Below, in pieces: positions 1-9,600 of a stretch of DNA of 33,653 nucleotides. The notes beneath the pieces were generated by a model. That model worked only from the letters and a program-made list of their open reading frames with translations. It had not been told where the DNA came from and did no database searches. This stretch comes from Bacteroidales bacterium. GTDB taxonomy: Bacteria > Bacteroidota > Bacteroidia > Bacteroidales > 4484-276. Within the stretch, counting starts at the first letter, position 1; each line of letters starts with the position of its first letter. A program made the position numbers and the translations under genes. The stretch is from NCBI GenBank assembly GCA_014860585.1, contig JACZJL010000184.1:1-33653 (forward strand), read 5' to 3'.

Positions 1-81
1 AGCGGCTACAAGCCCGGACTTTACATCATAAGGCTGGAAATTGGAGGGGAGATTGTTACGAAGCGGTTGGTGGTGATGTAG
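1..81 (+). CDS. C-terminal end of a T9SS-secreted protein (partial)
   Basis: Only the last 26 codons of a gene that starts outside the window are present, read in frame 1 and ending in TAG. The translated end (GLYIIRLEIGGEIVTKRLVV) has the alternating pattern G-x-Y-x-x-x-x plus a final K-R-L-V-V, which is how type A T9SS C-terminal sorting domains end in Bacteroidota. The gene product is therefore probably exported to the cell surface by the type IX system. Nothing can be said about its catalytic or binding part. A hairpin terminator follows about 90 bases downstream. Confidence 0.75.
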   Translation, partial: SGYKPGLYIIRLEIGGEIVTKRLVVM

Positions 82-104
82 AACTTTTAAACCTACAGGT
101 TTTT

Positions 105-158
105 GGCAGGCAGAGCCTGCAGAAATAGATTCGGCTTAGGCTGGAGCTTAAGCCGAAC
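105..158 (-). repeat. Inverted partial copy of the four-palindrome repeat
   Basis: Two consecutive palindromes (gcaggcagagcctgc at 106-120, and a second with arms around 130-158 containing cttaggctggagcttaag) are joined by the spacer agaaatagat. This is the reverse complement of the last two palindromes of the repeat cluster found at 24071, 24896 and 31428. It is the only copy in reverse orientation and the only one outside the right-hand island, so the family is dispersed in the genome. Confidence 0.8.
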
Positions 159-168
159 AAAGGAAAAT

Positions 169-203
169 AAAGCAGCCGGAGTTTTGTCCCCGGCTGCTTT
201 TAC
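169..203 (+). terminator. Rho-independent terminator after the T9SS gene tail
   Basis: Arms aaagcagccgg (169-179) and ccggctgcttt (190-200) form an 11-bp GC-rich stem with a 10-base loop, followed by a short T stretch. It lies downstream of the gene ending at 81. Confidence 0.75.
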
Positions 204-320
204 TATTTACTGCTATGTGCTAAGTTTTCTCTTCAGGTCTATGTTGATCTGTATTAACTGAAATCCATCGCAGTCCAGCTAAAACCCTGATGAGGTTAGG
301 AATTATCAATGTTGGAAATT

Positions 321-617
321 TTACTCTTTCTTTTCCCTGATGATGCTGAAGACCCTCTCATCATCTTTTTTCATGAGGTAATGCTCGCGGGCATACTTTT
401 CTTTTACCTCGGGGTCGTTTTTCAGCTGCTCAAGGAAAAGGCTGTCGTTTCGGATTTCGTTGAGGTAAAACTGTTTTTGCTCATTTGCACGTTCCAATTC
501 GTTGCGCAGTTGGATCTGGCGAAAAATGTTGTTTTGATCGAAAAACAACATCCAGATTGCAAAAATTAAAAGAACTATAAAATAGCGATTCCAAAAGATT
601 TTATAGGTAAATTTCAT
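321..617 (-). CDS. DivIC/FtsB-like septum formation initiator
   Basis: A 98-residue single-pass membrane protein of the septum formation initiator (DivIC/FtsB) family. It has a short basic N-terminus, one membrane helix (about residues 8-26, rich in I, L, F and V, ending WMLFFDQNN), then a coiled coil (about 30-75: RQIQLRNELERANEQKQFYL) and a C-terminal segment with the family-typical KYAREHYLMKK motif. In the family this protein sits in the inner membrane and links early and late divisome proteins with FtsL and FtsQ/DivIB. I chose ATG at 617; ATG at 629 is also possible. A TTG at 647 is unlikely because it lies inside a -7-like box (645-652). The gene is transcribed toward the upstream T9SS gene and is probably monocistronic. 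Confidence 0.85.
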   Translation of the reverse strand: MKFTYKIFWNRYFIVLLIFAIWMLFFDQNNIFRQIQLRNELERANEQKQFYLNEIRNDSLFLEQLKNDPEVKEKYAREHYLMKKDDERVFSIIREKKE

Positions 618-644
618 AGCGTTGATCATAAAAGGTTGGTAAAG

Positions 645-652
645 CAAAAGTA
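645..652 (-). promoter_or_regulatory. Bacteroidota -7 box for the DivIC-like gene
   Basis: On the minus strand the sequence is TACTTTTG, an exact match to the Bacteroidota -7 consensus TAnnTTTG. It lies about 28 bases before the ATG at 617. No clear TTTG -33 element is seen at the usual spacing, so confidence is limited. Confidence 0.45.
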
Positions 653-767
653 ACGTTTTTTGAAAATACAGGTTGAAATATTTTATTTACTTTAGCGCCC
701 TCAATCAATCAATGAAATTGATCAACAAAGAATTATCAATTATTTTTACTCATTAACACAAATTAAA

Positions 768-3700
768 ATGGACTCAGGAAAAACTACGCTTTACCGCTTG
801 TTAACAGTTTTGGCTGTGATCTATCTCACCACCGCCAGCCTTTATGCTCAGCAATTCAACTATCCCGATGCCTGGGGAAGAGATGGAATGAACCTTTTAG
901 AACAAAAGAGTTCGAATGTAACCATCAGCTATTCCATCACCGGCTTTTCCATTATCGAAGAAGCAATTAATGGGAAGCAAATGCAGAATATTGTCTTGTC
1001 GGGTTCGTTCCTGCCAAATAACGAAGGCATGCCCAATGTACCCGGGATCAGCCGTTACATTGCGATACCCAATGGCGCCGCAGCTGTGCTAAAGGTTACG
1101 GACTATCGTACTGAGAAAATTGAGGGTGTTGAACTTGCACCAGCTCCGCGCATTCCTCTTGAAACGGAAGATGGGCTTCATTTTGAAGCGAATGAACAGG
1201 TTTATGCAACGGATGCCTTTTATCCGGCCGAACCGATCAAACTATCAGAAATTACAACTATACGTGGGGTAGATGCTGTGATGGTTGGAATTACGCCATT
1301 TCAATACAACCCGGTAACAAAAGAATTGATTGTTTATCGCGATATTCAACTTGAGGTGATTTTTGAAGGAGGAGACGGCACATTTGGCCGGGAGCGTTTG
1401 CGCAGCCGCTGGTTTGATCCGATTCATCAGGATATTTTCCTCAACAGCGCATCACTTCCGGAGATTGATTACAATGAGCGTCGCAATGAAATGATGGCCA
1501 GTAAGGATGCCGGTTGTGAATACCTTATTGTAATTCCAAACAATCCTGAATTTGCCCAATGGGCCGACTCAATCAGGACGTTCAGGCAACAACAGGGAAT
1601 TCTCACTGATATCGTCACTTTAGCAGAAATTGGCGGAACGACTCCGGCCGCACTGGAGACCTATTTCAACAATGCTTATAATACCTGGGACATTCCTCCG
1701 GTAGCTATTTTACTGATGGCAGATTATGGGTCAAATGCCGCCAGCACCATTACTTCGCCGATCTACAACAATTACTGTGTTTCCGACAATATGTTTGCTG
1801 ATGTGACCGGGAACCACATGCCCGATATGATATTTGCCCGGATCACGGCCAATAATGCTGCCCAATTGCAGGTAATGGTTTCAAAATTCCTGAATTATGA
1901 GCGCACTCCTCCTACAAGCGCCAGCTTTTACGACCATCCGATCACTGCTTTAGGCTGGCAAACTGAACGCTGGTTCCAGATATGTTCTGAGACTGTAGGC
2001 GGATTCTGGAGAAACCAGGGGAAAACCCCGGTTCGCATCAACGAAATATATTCCGGATCCCCTGGCTCAATCTGGTCAACAGCTACCAATACATCCACAG
2101 TTGTCAACTATTTTGGGCCCAATGGCCGCGGATACATTCCTGCAACCCCTTCTGAACTGGGTGGATGGTCCGGCGGAACTGCCACCATGGTAAACAATGC
2201 CATCAACCAGGGTGCTTTCATGCTGCAACACCGCGATCACGGCTATGAGCTGGGATGGGGAGAGCCAAACTATTCAAATTCTAGTATCAACGGACTCCAT
2301 AATACTGACCTTACTTTTGTGTTTTCGATCAATTGTCTGACCGGAAAATACAATTACGGAAATGAATGTTTCACCGAGAAATTTCACCGTTTTACTTATG
2401 GCGGACAAAACTCCGGAGCATTAGGCCTGATTGCTGCATCAGAGACTTCTTATTCCTTTGTCAACGATGCTTTTGTCTGGGGGATGTTTGACAATATGTA
2501 CCCGGAATTTTTACCTGATTACGGAATGCCGGTGGATGAGCGCGGCCTCCTTCCTGCATTTGGTAACGCTGCCGGAAAGTATTTCCTCCAGCAAAGTTCA
2601 TGGCCTTACAACGTAAACAACAAACAGGTAACCTACCATCTTTTTCACCACCACGGTGATGCCTTTCTGAATGTTTACTCGGAGGTTCCACAGCAACTGA
2701 CCGTATCTCACGAAAATACAATCGTAGGTGGCGAGACTGCCTTTTACATTACTGCTGATGCCGGATCATTTATTGCACTCACTGTTGATGGCGAAATCAT
2801 CGGGACAGGTGAAGGAACAGGATCCCCGGTTGCCATTGAAATTATTCCGCAAACAATGGAAGTGACTGTAATGGTCACAATAACCAAGCAAAATTATTAT
2901 CGTCATACATCAGAGGTTGAGGTGATGACTCTATCCGCTTTTGCAGGCGATGATGCAACGATCTGCGAAGGAGCGACATTTACACCCTCGGCAACTGCTG
3001 TTAATTATCAGACGGTGCTTTGGGAAACATCAGGTGACGGTGCATTCAACAATGCGTCTATCCTCTCTCCGGACTATACTCCCGGAACACAGGATTATTT
3101 AAATGGATCGGTTGTATTAACGCTGCATGCCACCGCTGACAACAATACAGTGAGCGATGATATGACACTTAGCTTTATACTGATCCCGTTGATGAGCGCT
3201 AAACCGGTTGGAGAAACTGAATTTTGCATTGGCACTGCTGAAACTGACTATTCTACCGAAGGTGCTGTTCATGCTGATGATTATGTTTGGTATCTGACAC
3301 CTGAAGAAGCTGGGATTCTTATGTTTGACAAAACATCTGCTACAGTGAACTGGAATGCCGAATGGTATGGAGTGGCCGGTTTAACAGTAATGGGCGCCAA
3401 TAGCTGCGGTGAAGGTGAAGTATCTGAAATGCTTATGATCACTGTTACCGGAATGCCGGCTATTCCTGAACAACCTATGGGAGTTGCTGATTTTTGTGTC
3501 GGAACATATTCTACTGTTTATCAAACTGCCGCTGCAGCAAATGCAACGAATTACACATGGGAACTTGTTCCCGCAGAAGCAGGTACACTCACTGCTGATG
3601 GCCTTGATGCCGAAGTGGTATGGGCAGAAGGTTACACAGGTCAGGCTGCTGTACATGTTATGTCAATGAATTACTGCGGCGAAAGCGTTTACTCTGAAGC

Positions 3701-4532
3701 GTTAAACATCACAATTAACCCAATGCCTGTAACACCCTCGCAACCAACAGGTGAACAGCAACTTTGTGAGGATAACACCAACACTACTTATCAGATAACG
3801 GAAGCAGCAAATGCTGAAGCGTATCAATGGGAACTTGTTCCAGCAGAAGCGGGTACGATCACAGCCGATGGTATTAATGCTGAAGTGCAATGGGCAGAAG
3901 GTTTTTCAGGCGAAGCAATGATTCATGTAAAATCGATGAACGAATGTGGCGAAAGTGATTTCTCAGAAGCAATCACAGTTAACATTGCACCAAAACCAGA
4001 AGTCGCTCCCGCTATCGAAGGAAAAGTAAAGGTTTGTCTTGGAACAAGCGAAAACTTTTCAGTAGGTGAAATTTTACTTGCCACATCCTGTGAGTGGCTC
4101 CTTGAACCCGCAGAGGCCGGAACACTCATCGAAGACGGTACATCCTGCCAGGTGACCTTCGGGGGAACCTGGGTTGGAAATGCCACAATCAAAGTCAGGG
4201 GAGCAAACGACTGCGGACATGGCGATTGGTCAGAGGAATTCAGCTTCCTGGTGGAAGACTGCACAGGAATCAGCGAAAAAGAACTGATCTCACTCAAGAT
4301 CTATCCCAACCCAAGCGATGGTTACTTTACACTCAGTCTCAATGCCCGGGATATTGTGAACATTCGCCTGGTTGATACGAAAGGCAAGCTCGTTTATAAT
4401 GAAAACGGCGTTAAGATCAATGGCTCGTTCAGCAAGATGATTAATATAAATAACTTATCACAAGGCGTTTATTACCTTTCCATCACCGGAACCGAAATAA
4501 ACGTTACCGAGAAAATTATCATCCAGAGATAA
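768..4532 (+). CDS. Gingipain-like C25 cysteine peptidase with T9SS sorting domain
   Basis: A 1254-residue secreted protease. Residues 1-27 form a signal peptide (ending SLYAQ). Residues about 60-235 resemble the C25 propeptide (PGISRYIAIPNGA). The C25 catalytic domain starts near residue 250 (CEYLIVIPNNPEFAQWADS). The catalytic dyad is visible as H491 in QHRDHG and C523 in SINCLTGKY, matching the H and C arrangement of Arg/Lys gingipains. A PKD-like module follows at about 725-800, then four Ig/PKD-like repeats of about 85-95 residues (800-1165, repeating WELVPAEAGT). A type A T9SS sorting domain ends the protein (1176-1254: LKIYPNPSDG...GVYYLSI). It is expected to be exported by T9SS and anchored at or released from the surface. 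The substrate preference cannot be read from the sequence. A strong bidirectional terminator follows. Confidence 0.93.
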   Translation: MDSGKTTLYRLLTVLAVIYLTTASLYAQQFNYPDAWGRDGMNLLEQKSSNVTISYSITGFSIIEEAINGKQMQNIVLSGSFLPNNEGMPNVPGISRYIAIPNGAAAVLKVTDYRTEKIEGVELAPAPRIPLETEDGLHFEANEQVYATDAFYPAEPIKLSEITTIRGVDAVMVGITPFQYNPVTKELIVYRDIQLEVIFEGGDGTFGRERLRSRWFDPIHQDIFLNSASLPEIDYNERRNEMMASKDAGCEYLIVIPNNPEFAQWADSIRTFRQQQGILTDIVTLAEIGGTTPAALETYFNNAYNTWDIPPVAILLMADYGSNAASTITSPIYNNYCVSDNMFADVTGNHMPDMIFARITANNAAQLQVMVSKFLNYERTPPTSASFYDHPITALGWQTERWFQICSETVGGFWRNQGKTPVRINEIYSGSPGSIWSTATNTSTVVNYFGPNGRGYIPATPSELGGWSGGTATMVNNAINQGAFMLQHRDHGYELGWGEPNYSNSSINGLHNTDLTFVFSINCLTGKYNYGNECFTEKFHRFTYGGQNSGALGLIAASETSYSFVNDAFVWGMFDNMYPEFLPDYGMPVDERGLLPAFGNAAGKYFLQQSSWPYNVNNKQVTYHLFHHHGDAFLNVYSEVPQQLTVSHENTIVGGETAFYITADAGSFIALTVDGEIIGTGEGTGSPVAIEIIPQTMEVTVMVTITKQNYYRHTSEVEVMTLSAFAGDDATICEGATFTPSATAVNYQTVLWETSGDGAFNNASILSPDYTPGTQDYLNGSVVLTLHATADNNTVSDDMTLSFILIPLMSAKPVGETEFCIGTAETDYSTEGAVHADDYVWYLTPEEAGILMFDKTSATVNWNAEWYGVAGLTVMGANSCGEGEVSEMLMITVTGMPAIPEQPMGVADFCVGTYSTVYQTAAAANATNYTWELVPAEAGTLTADGLDAEVVWAEGYTGQAAVHVMSMNYCGESVYSEALNITINPMPVTPSQPTGEQQLCEDNTNTTYQITEAANAEAYQWELVPAEAGTITADGINAEVQWAEGFSGEAMIHVKSMNECGESDFSEAITVNIAPKPEVAPAIEGKVKVCLGTSENFSVGEILLATSCEWLLEPAEAGTLIEDGTSCQVTFGGTWVGNATIKVRGANDCGHGDWSEEFSFLVEDCTGISEKELISLKIYPNPSDGYFTLSLNARDIVNIRLVDTKGKLVYNENGVKINGSFSKMININNLSQGVYYLSITGTEINVTEKIIIQR

Positions 4533-4550
4533 GCTGGTTTCAGCTAAACA

Positions 4551-4584
4551 AAAAGGCCTTCCGACACATGCCGGAAGGCCTTTT
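4551..4584. terminator. Bidirectional terminator between convergent genes
   Basis: Arms aaaaggccttccg (4551-4563) and cggaaggcctttt (4572-4584) form a perfect 13-bp stem with A/T tails on both sides. It lies between the C25 peptidase gene and the oppositely oriented deoxyhypusine-synthase-like gene and can serve both. Confidence 0.9.
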
Positions 4585-4603
4585 GCTTTTAGGAGTTTAT
4601 GTT

Positions 4604-5623
4604 CTATTTATCCAACAATTTTGCCCATTCCCACCGCTTGCGCTTTTTCCAGTCGCCTTTGTGGTAGGCATAGCTGACTATCAGTGGGAGAACAGAAGTG
4701 GCTTCGGCATACACCATTTGTTCATATACCGTATCCACTTTCCCCCAGGAAGCAGCTTCCTTTAGAGTGGAACTGGAGCAGGCGCCGTCACGCGGATCAG
4801 CAACGGTAATCTGCACGGCATATTTGTGCATTGGGACGTCTTTACCAAGTATTTCGGCACACACCACAGTGTCCTGGGCAAAGTTCTTGGGAACGCCTCC
4901 GCCGATCATAAACAGCCCGCTGGTTCCTGCAGCCATTTTAATTTTTGTCAGTTCGAGAAAATCCTTCACCGAGTCGATCGAAAGATGTTTCTCAGGCCGT
5001 TCCCACTGGTGTTTTACCAGTCCGAAGCCAGCACTTGAATCGGAAAAAGCCGGGCAAAAGACAGGCACATTGTGCTCAAAAGCTGTTTGCACGAGCGAGT
5101 CTTTTTTCACCGAATGTTTGGTGAGGTAGCGTCCCATTTCCCTGATGAATTCGCGGGAGGAATAAGGTCGGGGCTCAAGGTTGTCGGCAATGGTTTTTGT
5201 GGTTTCATCGCAGGCCTGCAGCTCTTCTTCATCAATATAGGTATCATAAATCCTGTCGATATATAGCGAACGCAATTGTTTGTCGTCAATCCACGGAGTA
5301 CCTTTGTAATGCTTAAACCCCAGTGCCTCAAAGAAGTCCATGTCAACAATGGATGCCCCGGTAGCTACAACGGCATCAATCATGTTGTTTTTGATCATAT
5401 CCACATATACCTGCATACAGCCGCCGGCACTTGTGCTTCCGGCGAGGGTGAGCCAGATCGTGCAATCGGGGTCGTTGATCATCCGCTGTAAAATGTCTGT
5501 GGCCGATGCCGTATCGCGTGAAGTAAAAGACATGTCGCGCATGGCATCAATAATCGGTGTTGAGTCGAACGACTTGATATTGATGTGCTTCACCGTTTCC
5601 CTTAAAAGTTTCTTTTTGTCCAT
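4604..5623 (-). CDS. Deoxyhypusine synthase-like enzyme (probable homospermidine/polyamine aminobutyltransferase)
   Basis: A 339-residue protein of the deoxyhypusine synthase family, full length for bacterial members. Visible hallmarks are the NAD-binding stretches (TLAGSTSAGG near residue 60; MIGGGVPKNF near 240) and the active-site lysine K295 in the motif EAASWGKVD, equivalent to the SWGK lysine of eukaryotic DHS. Bacteria lack hypusinated eIF5A, so the product is unlikely to be hypusine. A cyanobacterial homologue (SpeY of Anabaena) makes homospermidine from putrescine and spermidine-type donors. The gene follows an agmatinase gene by 21 bases in the same direction, which would supply putrescine and supports a polyamine role. 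The exact product (homospermidine or another aminobutylated amine) is inferred. It has no signal peptide and is cytoplasmic. Confidence 0.88.
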   Translation of the reverse strand: MDKKKLLRETVKHINIKSFDSTPIIDAMRDMSFTSRDTASATDILQRMINDPDCTIWLTLAGSTSAGGCMQVYVDMIKNNMIDAVVATGASIVDMDFFEALGFKHYKGTPWIDDKQLRSLYIDRIYDTYIDEEELQACDETTKTIADNLEPRPYSSREFIREMGRYLTKHSVKKDSLVQTAFEHNVPVFCPAFSDSSAGFGLVKHQWERPEKHLSIDSVKDFLELTKIKMAAGTSGLFMIGGGVPKNFAQDTVVCAEILGKDVPMHKYAVQITVADPRDGACSSSTLKEAASWGKVDTVYEQMVYAEATSVLPLIVSYAYHKGDWKKRKRWEWAKLLDK

Positions 5624-5644
5624 GTTATTGAAGTATTTAATTGA

Positions 5645-6505
5645 TTACTTATTGGATTGAAAACAGTAGGCCAGCAGTTTGTAAATCAGCTTGGAAGCGA
5701 GGAAATCCGGCGCTTTGTTAATTTTGGTCGGCGCCAGTTCCACGACATCAAAGCCAATTACATTCCTCTTCTGAGTAACCAGCCTGAGCAGGTCGATGAC
5801 TTCATACCAGAGCATCCCTCCAGGCTCCGGAGTACCAGTTGAAGGCATGATGGATGGATCAAATACGTCAAGGTCGATGGTGATGAAAACATTATCCGTT
5901 AGCTGATTTACTACTTTTTGATGCCAGTCGGTACGACCCTGGATGTGCTCGGCCAGAAAAAGTTTGTCTGGCACTGTAAACTGCTTTTCAAGGCTGTCCA
6001 TACTCCTTATTCCAACCTGCACAAATGGACAAATCTCAGCAACCCGCGACATTACGCAGGCATGGTTGTAGCGACTTCCCTCGTATTCCGGGCGCAGGTC
6101 GGTATGCGCATCCAGTTGCAGTACACTCAGATTGTCGAACAAATCAGCATATGCACGCACAAAGCCTGTTGTCACAGAGTGTTCGCCACCAAGACCGACT
6201 ATGAATTTCCCCTGTTTGAGGTAGTTTAGTGCCTCAGTATGAACGGCATTTACCATGTTTTCGGGTGATGATTTTTCAGTTACCGGTGGAGCCGTAAAAA
6301 TCCCGGTCTTGTAAACTTCAGAATCCGTTTCGATATCGTAAAGCTCCATATTGGCCGAAGCTTCGAGGATGGCGGGAGGTCCTTTATCGGCGCCTTTGCC
6401 CCAGGTGCTGGTTTCGTCGTAAGGTACCGGAAGCACCACTACCCTGGCTTGTTCCAGACCGGTGTACCCGGCGTCCAGCCCGCCATAATTATTGTTATCT
6501 GCCAT
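5645..6505 (-). CDS. speB: Agmatinase (ureohydrolase family)
   Basis: A 286-residue ureohydrolase of the arginase/agmatinase family, a typical length. The binuclear Mn ligands are all present: H109 in GGEHS, D132/H134/D136 in LDAHTD, and D211/D213 in TIDLDVFDPS, followed by the TGTPEPGG substrate-loop motif and E256 in VVELAP. The expected reaction is hydrolysis of agmatine to putrescine and urea in the cytoplasm. TGTPEPGG favours agmatinase over arginase, though formimidoglutamase or guanidinobutyrase activity cannot be excluded. It is the first gene of a two-gene operon with the deoxyhypusine-synthase-like gene. A -7 box lies about 30 bases before the ATG. Confidence 0.9.
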   Translation of the reverse strand: MADNNNYGGLDAGYTGLEQARVVVLPVPYDETSTWGKGADKGPPAILEASANMELYDIETDSEVYKTGIFTAPPVTEKSSPENMVNAVHTEALNYLKQGKFIVGLGGEHSVTTGFVRAYADLFDNLSVLQLDAHTDLRPEYEGSRYNHACVMSRVAEICPFVQVGIRSMDSLEKQFTVPDKLFLAEHIQGRTDWHQKVVNQLTDNVFITIDLDVFDPSIMPSTGTPEPGGMLWYEVIDLLRLVTQKRNVIGFDVVELAPTKINKAPDFLASKLIYKLLAYCFQSNK

Positions 6506-6533
6506 GCTTTTAATAGGTTGATTAATTTTGTTA

Positions 6534-6541
6534 CAAAACTA
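6534..6541 (-). promoter_or_regulatory. -7 box of the polyamine operon
   Basis: On the minus strand this reads TAGTTTTG, matching the Bacteroidota -7 consensus TAnnTTTG, 28 bases upstream of the agmatinase ATG. The -33 element is not clear. Confidence 0.5.
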
Positions 6542-6618
6542 CAAATATTATTTGGGTGTGGCTGTTCCAGGGATAAAATTACCACAATGGCAGTGCATGC
6601 AGCATTATACTGGAAAAA

Positions 6619-9600
6619 CTATTTTTCCAGTTTGATCAACTTACCGGTGGCAACGTGATTTCCAGATATTACGCGGTAAAAGTAAACCCCTGGGGATAAA
6701 GTCAAGGGCAAATGAATGGAGATCGGTTGAGAATCGGATGTTGTTCCATAGGTTGAAAAATCATGATGAATAAGCTGCCCATTGAGTTCGAAAACAGCGA
6801 GTTCGATTCTTTCCGTGGCATCATGCGTAATGTAGAAATGGATAAAATCAGTAAATGGATTTGGCGAAACAGTGACATGTATCCTTTTTTCTTCAGCTTT
6901 TTCATGCTCCATGATGGCGACGAAATAATCTTCTAAATCGAAAAACTCGAGAATACCCGTCATCAGCGCTTTACGCTCACTTACTGCGTTTGCATTCCCC
7001 AAACTTCCGAACTCAAGAATTGAGCCGATGGTTCGGTAGGTGTCATTTTCGAAAGCAGACATGGTGTAGATTCCATCGCCATTGTCTGCCCGTAACACGG
7101 GGAAAGCAGTATTGACGGGCTGGAAATAGCAGGGAAGCAGGTTATAAGCTCCCGTAAAATCAAATGAAAGCCCTTCTGCAAATGATCCTTCAACACCGAA
7201 AAGGTGATTGAAAGAAATCCAGTTTGCAACGGTAATTACACTGTTATTAAACTTCGGATGCACGGCAGTCTGGGGATCAATGTACCAGGTGGTAGTTCCC
7301 TCCATATAAAGCCGTCCTCCTTTTTCGAGATAGTCTGAAAGTAGTAACCCTTCAGCAGTGGTCAATGCAGTATTGGAATAAAATGTCCCGAGACAAAGCA
7401 TGATGGCCTTGTAGATTTCGGGTTTTGCAGGCAGTGTGTCACTGTAAATATAAGCCATCCCCAGCTCATCAAGGGTGGATTTGATTACACTGACGGAGTT
7501 TTCGTTTTTTGCAAAATTGATCACCATTAATGGATATTGTCCGATGCTCATGTCGAATGACTCAAGAACCTGAGTCCCATTTGCAGTTTCGATGATAAAA
7601 TAAAACTTAGCCTCATGTGCAATGGGGCAGGCAGCATCCACAGTCACAGAGTAACTGTTTTGACCTGTGGCTCCTGAGAGCAAATTTCCATATGTTAAAG
7701 GGGTGGAATTGTTGATGGTAATATAAGGATCTTTACTGTACATGAATCCTGTGACGCCATTGGCGGCCGCATTTCCTTCATTTATCAGCGTGATTTGAAC
7801 ATCAGCAGTTTCTCCCGGGTCCAGACGTTGGTTATCACCGTCAATTACCATATAATCCTGCATATAAAGGATGGGAGCCTGGGTTACAAATGACATTTTC
7901 CCTGAACGATCAATTTGATCAGACTGGATTTGCAAATCGACCAGAAAGCCGTATTGGTCAGGGCATTGATTGGAAACAGTCATCTCAAAGGCTTGCTCTA
8001 CTGAAGTTTGCTGGCCGGGTTGAATGTCGCCAAACAAAGCGGTAGCGGTATGGATTTCAAGGTTCGGATCTTTTGAAACTATGGCCGCCTGCACATTAAA
8101 AAATTGTTGAGAAGAAATATTTTTGAGGGTCAGGTTCACTTTTACCAATTCACCGCTTTGAATCACCGGATCCTCTCCTGCAGTGATCGTGTAATCGAAA
8201 ATCAATCCATCCGAAAGTTGCAGTGTTTTTAATGCTGAAATCTCTTTCTCATCCTTAATTTTGAAAGAAAGATTACAAATGTCTTCACCTGGTTGAGCAT
8301 TTCCTGACAGCAAACCATTCTCAGACAAACTGAATTCCTGTGGGATCAATTCCGGGATAAGCCGATATGCCGTGAACCGTGGCAGTTTGGATGAATTGGC
8401 ATTTTCGATGATGGTATGGTCAATATTCAAGCCGGCCGAAACTCCCGAGTACCAGAGAATGTCTTCATCAAGTTCGATGTTGTTAAAAAAATACTCAATG
8501 CTGCCATCAGGGTAGAGCGTAACAGCGAATTCGCCATATCCTACGGTATGATCGTGATGCGTCAGCGATTTCTTCCATCTGAAAGCGGCATACGTTTCGT
8601 CGCCTTCATACCAGAACCCTTCATCACGCTTTGTACCTGAATAGTATTCCACCGGGTAAAATGAGAATGCAGCAATACTTTTCATTTGCCTGAAAAGCAG
8701 GTAACCGTCATTGTAATAGGGCCAGGGATAGATATCCTCGTCGAACATGATGTATCCGTCGCGATGGAGGTAAACTTTACTGAAGGTTTCGCCATAAAAT
8801 GGAAATTCGAACTCAAGTTCTTGCGAAACATATCGGTAATGCGGGGCTTCCAGTGCGAGTTGTTGCTCATCAATTGCAGGGAATTCCCCGGTGAACATCT
8901 GCTGATAGTATGGGGTTTTCAATTCCCACCGGTAATCAGGAGCTCCTCCGGTTGCTGTCATCTGATGCTGGTAATTTTGCCCCGGAAGTATAACCGGTAA
9001 TTCATCAGTAGTAATGGCTACTTTGTCGAAAGTTGGATTATGAATGACCGAAAGCCGCGTGGTTTTATTGTCAGTGATTGGAACATTCAATTGAGGGCAT
9101 GCCACCAGGTTGATTCCTGAAGTGTAATCTATGATCGCATAATAAATGATCTCCCCTGAACCTTCATTTTTGGGATCATTTTCAATGACTTCGACAAAGA
9201 ATTTTCCAAATTGACCTGGCTCAAGATAGCTGAGCAGCGGTGTAATATCAAGCCCGAACTCAATGGTTTTGTACTCCTCCGACTCTCTTCCCCCCTGCAT
9301 GTACTTGTGTCCGCCCTGGTAGTTGAATACCGGGAAATAAAGATAATGATCAGGTTTAAGTTTGGCTGTATCGGTAGTAACGCCTGCGGCTATCCTGATT
9401 TTTTCCCTCGAATCATGCTTGATTACCAACTTCATTGTCAATAAAGGCTCATAAGTTTCTTTCACGTCGAGGATGTTGACCGTACTGTTCCAAATGCCGC
9501 CAATGGTGACATCATCTGCCAATACTTTATACATCAGATAGCAGAATCCTGAATCAGCCCAGGTGTTACCATAGGTGTTTGCAAATTTCACCCCACCGAT

